A DNA stretch of 8,214 nt, taken from contig CAIWDQ010000566.1 in NCBI GenBank assembly GCA_903911455.1, positions 1 through 8,214 on the forward strand, given 5' to 3'. Within the stretch, counting starts at the first letter, position 1; the number at the start of each line of letters is the position of its first letter. The notes beneath the pieces are model-generated. The model was not told where the DNA came from. It did not search any database and saw only the letters and a list, made by a program, of their open reading frames with translations. The translations under genes and the position numbers were made by a program. Positions 5,139 to 8,214 of the stretch are shown here, in pieces. This stretch comes from an uncultured bacterium (lineage in GTDB: Bacteria > Bacteroidota > Bacteroidia > Bacteroidales > JACABE01).

Positions 5139-5582
5139 TTAAAAGCTTGAAGTATATTTTGTGTTGCTCCCACCACGAAAAGTGGATTGTGGATCGGGTG
5201 TATTAGGTTCAATTATCTTAGCAGGTAAAGAACTATCGAAAAATTTACCAGTATTAAGCTCTTCAAGCCAGTGCATAGTTTCGTTATATCTGTGCTGAGC
5301 CACTTCGTTTATAGCACGTGAATGACGGATATAGAGTTCGTATACTACAATATTCTTTAAATGCTTTAAGATATTGAGACTTCTATAAGTATCTCTTTTA
5401 CTAAATATAACTTCAGCATCATAATACCTGGATAAATAACTCTTCATAAAATCAATAGATTCATTAATAATTATGATTGTTATAGTATCGTCGCTTGCAG
5501 TTATTTTACCAATTAAATTGACATCGACTACTGTTTTTAATTCTTCCTGACTTAGGAATACCGGATCTAGTGTTGTTGTCAT
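5139..5582 (-). CDS. DUF1320 / Mu gp36-like head-tail connector protein
   Basis: The 147-residue product matches the Mu gp36 (DUF1320) pattern: LSQEELKTVVD near the N terminus (10-20), a helix IIIINESIDFMKSYLSRYYD (36-55) corresponding to the family's A..EIdsYL..RY block, LNILKHLKNIVVYELYIRHSR (69-89), corresponding to L...c..ia.Y.L..R, and HRYNETMHWLEELNTGKF (97-114), the RYd.ai.WL..i..G block. The C-terminal tail is low-complexity, with GGSNTKYTSSF. In Mu-like phages this is a small structural or connector protein. It starts 2 nt after the stop of the small membrane protein, so it is co-transcribed. In Mu gp36 lies after the major head gene; here it sits between terminase and portal. Confidence 0.8.
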   Translation of the reverse strand: MTTTLDPVFLSQEELKTVVDVNLIGKITASDDTITIIIINESIDFMKSYLSRYYDAEVIFSKRDTYRSLNILKHLKNIVVYELYIRHSRAINEVAQHRYNETMHWLEELNTGKFFDSSLPAKIIEPNTPDPQSTFRGGSNTKYTSSF

Positions 5583-5584
5583 AA

Positions 5585-5953
5585 CTATTTTGTTTGATAA
5601 TATGAAATTTGTTGTAGTTTGTAATAATCTAAATTTTTGCTAAAGAAATGTTTTTTTCGTAATAAATTGATTTGTTTTGTCGAAAATACACGTATTTTAC
5701 CATCAATTTTCAGAACATAATATCGTTGATCAGTTAAACGGTGCAGACTATTGGCTTCTAAAATACAAAACTGAATAGCAATTATGTTGTAGATACGTTT
5801 TAAAAAGCGTAATACAACTGTCTTTTCAAACAGTTTATATATCTTATATATACCAACTACAATGATTATATAAATAAAAGTTATTAAATGTAATAAAAGA
5901 GATTGCTTCGCTTCTCTCGCCATGAAGGTTGTGTTATTTGAGGTTTGTTTCAT
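5585..5953 (-). CDS. Small membrane-anchored protein inside the packaging operon
   Basis: The 122-residue product starts at the ATG overlapping the terminase stop by one base (TAATG), although an in-frame ATG at residue 11 is also possible. A strong hydrophobic helix spans about 19-37 (LLLHLITFIYIIIVVGIYK), with basic residues after it. A soluble C-terminal half follows: LTDQRYYVLKIDGKIRVFS (73-91), then KQINLLRKKHFFSKNLDYYK, with many Lys and Tyr. I do not recognise the family. The tail pattern (strand, turn, strand, then a basic helix) recalls small uncharacterised Bacteroidota phage proteins. Its position between terL and gp36 suggests a conserved accessory role. Residues 11-19 (MAREAKQSL) coincide with a dispersed repeat, so the N terminus may be of recent origin. 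Confidence 0.6.
   Translation of the reverse strand: MKQTSNNTTFMAREAKQSLLLHLITFIYIIIVVGIYKIYKLFEKTVVLRFLKRIYNIIAIQFCILEANSLHRLTDQRYYVLKIDGKIRVFSTKQINLLRKKHFFSKNLDYYKLQQISYYQTK
5898..5926. repeat. Dispersed short repeat, copy A (in the small membrane protein gene)
   Basis: AGATTGCTTCGCTTC at 5900-5914 is identical to the copy at the portal-gpF junction (about 3778-3792), and both continue with TCGC a few bases on. In the coding frame here it gives MAREAKQSL; in the other it gives NANEAKQS, so the same reading frame of the element is used in both genes. Confidence 0.55.
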
Positions 5954-7497
5954 TAGAATCCTTTTCTTTGATGTTTGTATAAAATTGGTTTGAAAGTTGC
6001 ATTATCAGGATTAATATAACTTTGGATTAAACGACATCCAGCTTCTAGCGTATCGGGGAAGTCGTCGTGAGCTTTTGAGCCTCTTTCAAAAACTAAAAGT
6101 TGTTCCATTCCTGCTTTAAGATCGGGTGTATCTTTTAATTTTTCGGAAAACACAAGGCGTTTATTGAAAAGAAGATTTATCAAAGTAGCTTCAATTCGCA
6201 GATATTTGTCGACACTTGCATGTTCGGGAAGAGGGATAGTATAAGTTTTATGCTTAGCAGCTTCTTGAATAAATATGTCTTTAAAAACGGCTTCCTGTGC
6301 TGCTGTAGCGTCATAAAAGAATATAGCAGCAGCTTTTTTATTGAGCAATTTTTTAGTAAAGTTGAAATGATAATCTGTAGCTTCAGTAATTTCGCATTTG
6401 CGACAGAATACATCCAATACATGAATTTCGTTATCTGTAGCTCCTAAAAAAACAAATGCTTTATAGTCGCCTTCATCTGTATAAGATAAATCCCAATGAC
6501 CAAGCAACATATTGTATTTACTATAATCTAAAGGTTGTTTATAGATAATCCAATCCGGTTTGAATAATGCACCTTCAGTAACAGGTATCTGCATAAACTC
6601 ACGTTTGAAAGTAATAGGATCATTATCTTTTATAACGACTTCAACATCCTTTAGTGTGTAACGTTCGGGCCATGGTGTTTTACCATTCTTATCCAAGAAA
6701 TCAACACGACTTACTTTGGTATAAGGTGATTCTTTCTTTTTATTAAGGATGTATGATATTACTCCTTTATTCTCAATAAGATTATTGGCAATGATCATTC
6801 GTTTGCTTTTTTTGCCAAAGGCAGGTGCAAGATCGGACAATATCTTTTCTCCACGCTCCCTTACCAGTCTTTCATTTTTTGCAACTTTACGATCCTCTAT
6901 ATCATCAACAATTGCAAGATCTACACGTGAAGCAAAACGGCGAAGCCCTCTAAATGGCTGATCAATTCCTAATGAAAGAAAATAACAACCATCCATAGTT
7001 TCAAACTCACCATCAATCCACGAACCATAAACCTTCTGTTCGCCAAAATCACGAATGATCCTTTGGTTTGATTCGAGGTGTACCTGAAGGTCGGATAATA
7101 ATAATTTAGCTCTTGGTTCGGTAATTCCAATTACAGTTGTAAATTTAATTAAACCTGATTGTTTTAACGCAAAAGGATTGCCTACGTCGGAATGAACAGA
7201 TTTTGCAAACCCACGTGACCATAAACGAAACTGTGTAATGACATCATTTTTGTAAATTTGCTTGTAAGAATCTATATGAAATTTTGCACAATCACTATCT
7301 GCCATAGGTATAGAACAATCCTTACCAAAATAGTAATTAAAGAATAACCCGTAATTTTCAGGTTTGAGAAGGAACTTAACGCGAGCTTCACGTTGTATAT
7401 CCGTTTCACCAATTATAGTTTCAAGAGTTGCTCTTTTGATGAAATCGGAACGACGACGGTACTCATCGATTGCTTCTTTAAGTTGCGATTTATTCAT
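5953..7497 (-). CDS. terL: Phage terminase large subunit (Mu gp28-like)
   Basis: The 514-residue product is a full-length packaging motor. The ATPase half shows QFRLWSRGFAKSV (89-101), a deviant Walker A with K99-S100, followed by LAIVDDIED (194-202), the Walker B aspartates with the catalytic Glu or Asp next to them, and RMIIANNL (233-240), a coupling-motif candidate. The nuclease half shows GHWDLSYTDEGDYKA (333-347) with D336 as the first metal ligand, AIFFYDAT (391-398), and AHDDFPDTLEAG (477-488), the acidic motif III. It would cut concatemeric or integrated DNA and pump it through the portal using ATP. Its start overlaps the small subunit by 8 nt and its stop overlaps the next gene by 1 nt. 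No truncation is seen. Confidence 0.92.
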   Translation of the reverse strand: MNKSQLKEAIDEYRRRSDFIKRATLETIIGETDIQREARVKFLLKPENYGLFFNYYFGKDCSIPMADSDCAKFHIDSYKQIYKNDVITQFRLWSRGFAKSVHSDVGNPFALKQSGLIKFTTVIGITEPRAKLLLSDLQVHLESNQRIIRDFGEQKVYGSWIDGEFETMDGCYFLSLGIDQPFRGLRRFASRVDLAIVDDIEDRKVAKNERLVRERGEKILSDLAPAFGKKSKRMIIANNLIENKGVISYILNKKKESPYTKVSRVDFLDKNGKTPWPERYTLKDVEVVIKDNDPITFKREFMQIPVTEGALFKPDWIIYKQPLDYSKYNMLLGHWDLSYTDEGDYKAFVFLGATDNEIHVLDVFCRKCEITEATDYHFNFTKKLLNKKAAAIFFYDATAAQEAVFKDIFIQEAAKHKTYTIPLPEHASVDKYLRIEATLINLLFNKRLVFSEKLKDTPDLKAGMEQLLVFERGSKAHDDFPDTLEAGCRLIQSYINPDNATFKPILYKHQRKGF

Positions 7498-7969
7498 CTT
7501 CTGTTTGATTGGCTAGTTTGGTAATTACAATATCAGTTTTGGCTCTTACTATTTGAAGAACTTTTAATGCAAATTCTTTGTTTTCGCTATTAACTGCAAT
7601 TTGAACATCTTTTAAAAACTCTTCAGTAAGCATTTCGTAAGCTTCAAATATGTAAGTTAGCGTTTTCTTTTTGCTGCTTAATTTTTCAAATGCTGACGCA
7701 TATTTAGAAGCCATATCGGCTGATATTTTAGGTGTTTTACCATCTTTCAGCTCTGCAAAACTTTCTAAAATAGTATTACGCATTTCGGATAATGCAATAA
7801 AACTTGCTTTGCGAGCTCCTTCAAAATCATCTTCACGACTCCATGCTTTAATAGTAGTAACTGTTAAACCTAACATACCAGCTATAGCATCATAATCAAA
7901 CGATTTAATGTATAAAGATTTTGCGTAAGCTCTTTTTTGCTTTGCTTCGTTCTTGGTAAGTTTTGCCAT
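7490..7969 (-). CDS. terS: Phage terminase small subunit (HTH DNA-recognition)
   Basis: I choose the ATG at 7969, giving 159 residues beginning MAKLTKNEAKQ. An upstream ATG at 8053 would add 28 hydrophobic residues (MYNILQLLGCFF...) read through a terminator stem and is unlikely. Residues 24-48 form a helix-turn-helix typical of terminase small subunits: FDYDAIAGMLGLTVTTIKAW followed by SREDDFEGAR. The rest is helical, consistent with an oligomerisation region (ADMASKYASAFEKL, 84-97, and later helices). It recognises phage DNA and loads the large subunit, which overlaps it by 8 nt. It corresponds to Mu gp27 by position and length, but sequence similarity to Mu cannot be judged here. Confidence 0.83.
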   Translation of the reverse strand: MAKLTKNEAKQKRAYAKSLYIKSFDYDAIAGMLGLTVTTIKAWSREDDFEGARKASFIALSEMRNTILESFAELKDGKTPKISADMASKYASAFEKLSSKKKTLTYIFEAYEMLTEEFLKDVQIAVNSENKEFALKVLQIVRAKTDIVITKLANQTEDE

Positions 7970-7989
7970 TATATTATATATAAAGAATA

Positions 7990-8021
7990 CAAAGTAAAGC
8001 CAAAATGTGCGAATATTAAAA
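7990..8021 (-). promoter_or_regulatory. Weak candidate promoter for the terminase operon
   Basis: Reading leftward, TTACTTTG (7997-7990) matches TAnnTTTG at 7 of 8 positions counting the free bases, with a T-rich block (8021-8018) 20 nt upstream as a poor -33. The block is also the U-tract of the terminator at 8018-8066, so the two signals overlap. Late phage promoters may need an activator, which would explain the poor match. Confidence 0.28.
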
Positions 8022-8066
8022 AAACACCCCAATAGTTGTAGAATATTATACAATTACTGGAGTGTT
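8018..8066 (-). terminator. Leftward intrinsic terminator upstream of terS
   Basis: The arms 8066-8049 and 8040-8023 pair over 18 positions on the leftward transcript, with two G-U wobbles and one mismatch, around an 8-nt loop. The second arm runs into seven U's (complement of 8024-8018). The plus-strand version has two mismatches and no T-run, so it acts leftward. It would stop transcription entering from the right about 50 nt before the terminase start, insulating the head operon or acting as an attenuator. Confidence 0.6.
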
Positions 8067-8101
8067 ATTTGGATAGTGTTATGTTTGGAGTGTATTTTTG
8101 C
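8061..8101 (+). promoter_or_regulatory. Rightward Bacteroidota promoter within three degenerate direct repeats
   Basis: TTTG (8068-8071), 21 nt, then TATTTTTG (8093-8100) followed by C fits the Bacteroidota consensus exactly. An alternative -7, TATGTTTG, lies at 8080-8087. The same segment is made of related units: AGTGTTATTTGGA (8061-8073), AGTGTTATGTTTGGA (8075-8089) and AGTGTATTTTTGC (8089-8101). Repeats spaced about 14 bp across a promoter suggest a regulator binding array, though the repeats may merely reflect the promoter words. Confidence 0.5.
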
Positions 8102-8142
8102 TTCGTAATGTTTTTTCATAATTGGAAATTTTAAATTGATGG

Positions 8143-8173
8143 ATCGTCCGGGTGTAATGCCCGGATGGTTTTT
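8143..8173 (+). terminator. Rightward hairpin terminator
   Basis: ATCGTCCGGGT (8143-8153) pairs with GCCCGGATGGT (8159-8169) over 11 positions, including three G-U wobbles, around GTAAT, with a perfect TCCGGG/CCCGGA core. TTTTT (8169-8173) follows. With the promoter at 8068-8100 it would define an RNA of about 65 nt (near 8107-8173). No T-run lies on the leftward side. Confidence 0.55.
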
Positions 8174-8179
8174 AAACCC

Positions 8180-8214
8180 AATTAAAAATTAAGAATTAAA
8201 AATTAAGAATTAAA
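8180..8214. repeat. AT-rich 14-bp tandem repeat running off the window
   Basis: The unit AATTAAAAATTAAG occurs at 8180-8193 and 8194-8207, and a third copy begins at 8208. Similar AATTAAGAATTAA sequence occurs at 5094-5113. Such intergenic repeats are common in Bacteroidota as far as I recall. The total copy number cannot be seen. Confidence 0.7.

Noticed and set aside
6180..6961. ORFs of 70-80 codons inside terL on both strands
   Set aside because: They are shadows of an intact, motif-complete terminase gene.
7671..7895. Rightward 74-codon ORF inside terS
   Set aside because: Antisense shadow of the helical terS region with no supporting signals.
7490..8053. Longer terS starting at 8053
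   Set aside because: The extra 28 residues are hydrophobic, read through a terminator stem, and do not resemble terminase sequence; MAKLTKNEAK at 7969 is the usual start.
8180..8214. CRISPR-like array
   Set aside because: The repeats are adjacent 14-bp AT-rich units without spacers, so they are a simple tandem repeat.

Overview
The window is AT-rich and looks like part of a Mu-like (transposable-type) prophage or phage in a member of the Bacteroidota. Two things point to the phylum. Several intergenic sites match the Bacteroidota primary-sigma promoter, TTTG-N19-21-TAnnTTTG (for example 251-282, 2526-2555 and 8068-8100), and genes lack clear Shine-Dalgarno sequences. The phage assignment rests on a run of head and packaging genes recognisable by motif.

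Layout. The left 2 kb reads rightward. It holds the 3' end of an unknown gene (1-168), then a promoter and a three-gene cassette: an HTH-fused amidoligase-like enzyme (312-1250), a tightly coupled 74-residue acidic protein (1250-1474), and a small membrane-anchored protein (1516-1932) that has its own promoter-like site. A bidirectional intrinsic terminator (1990-2015) separates this cassette from the converging head operon.

From 7969 down to 2017 everything reads leftward in the order terminase small subunit, terminase large subunit, a small membrane protein, a DUF1320/gp36-like protein, a DUF935/gp29-like portal, a gpF-like minor head protein, and a gpG-like virion morphogenesis protein. 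These genes would package DNA through the portal and build the head and connector. Scaffold/protease and major capsid genes are not present. gp36 sits between terminase and portal, unlike in phage Mu.

The most striking signal is at the portal/gpF junction. The gpF reading frame is open for 46 codons upstream of its first ATG, with no usable start codon, and it overlaps the portal end in the -1 frame. At that point there is a canonical slippery heptamer (T TTT TTC), a 6-nt spacer and a 7-bp stem-loop containing the portal stop codon. This would allow a portal-gpF fusion of about 820 residues by -1 frameshifting. The C-terminal third of gpF also looks like an added nuclease/toxin-type domain of the phage BECR (Barnase-EndoU-ColicinE5-RelE) kind.

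Other structure: a rightward promoter followed by a long terminator-like stem in the gpG/gpF gap predicts a small RNA of about 65 nt. Short palindromic repeats occur in intergenic and coding DNA, two of them encoding the same peptide (EAKQS) in different genes. The right end (7970-8214) has no recognisable protein gene; it carries a leftward terminator, a rightward promoter inside degenerate direct repeats, a second hairpin terminator and an AT-rich tandem repeat.
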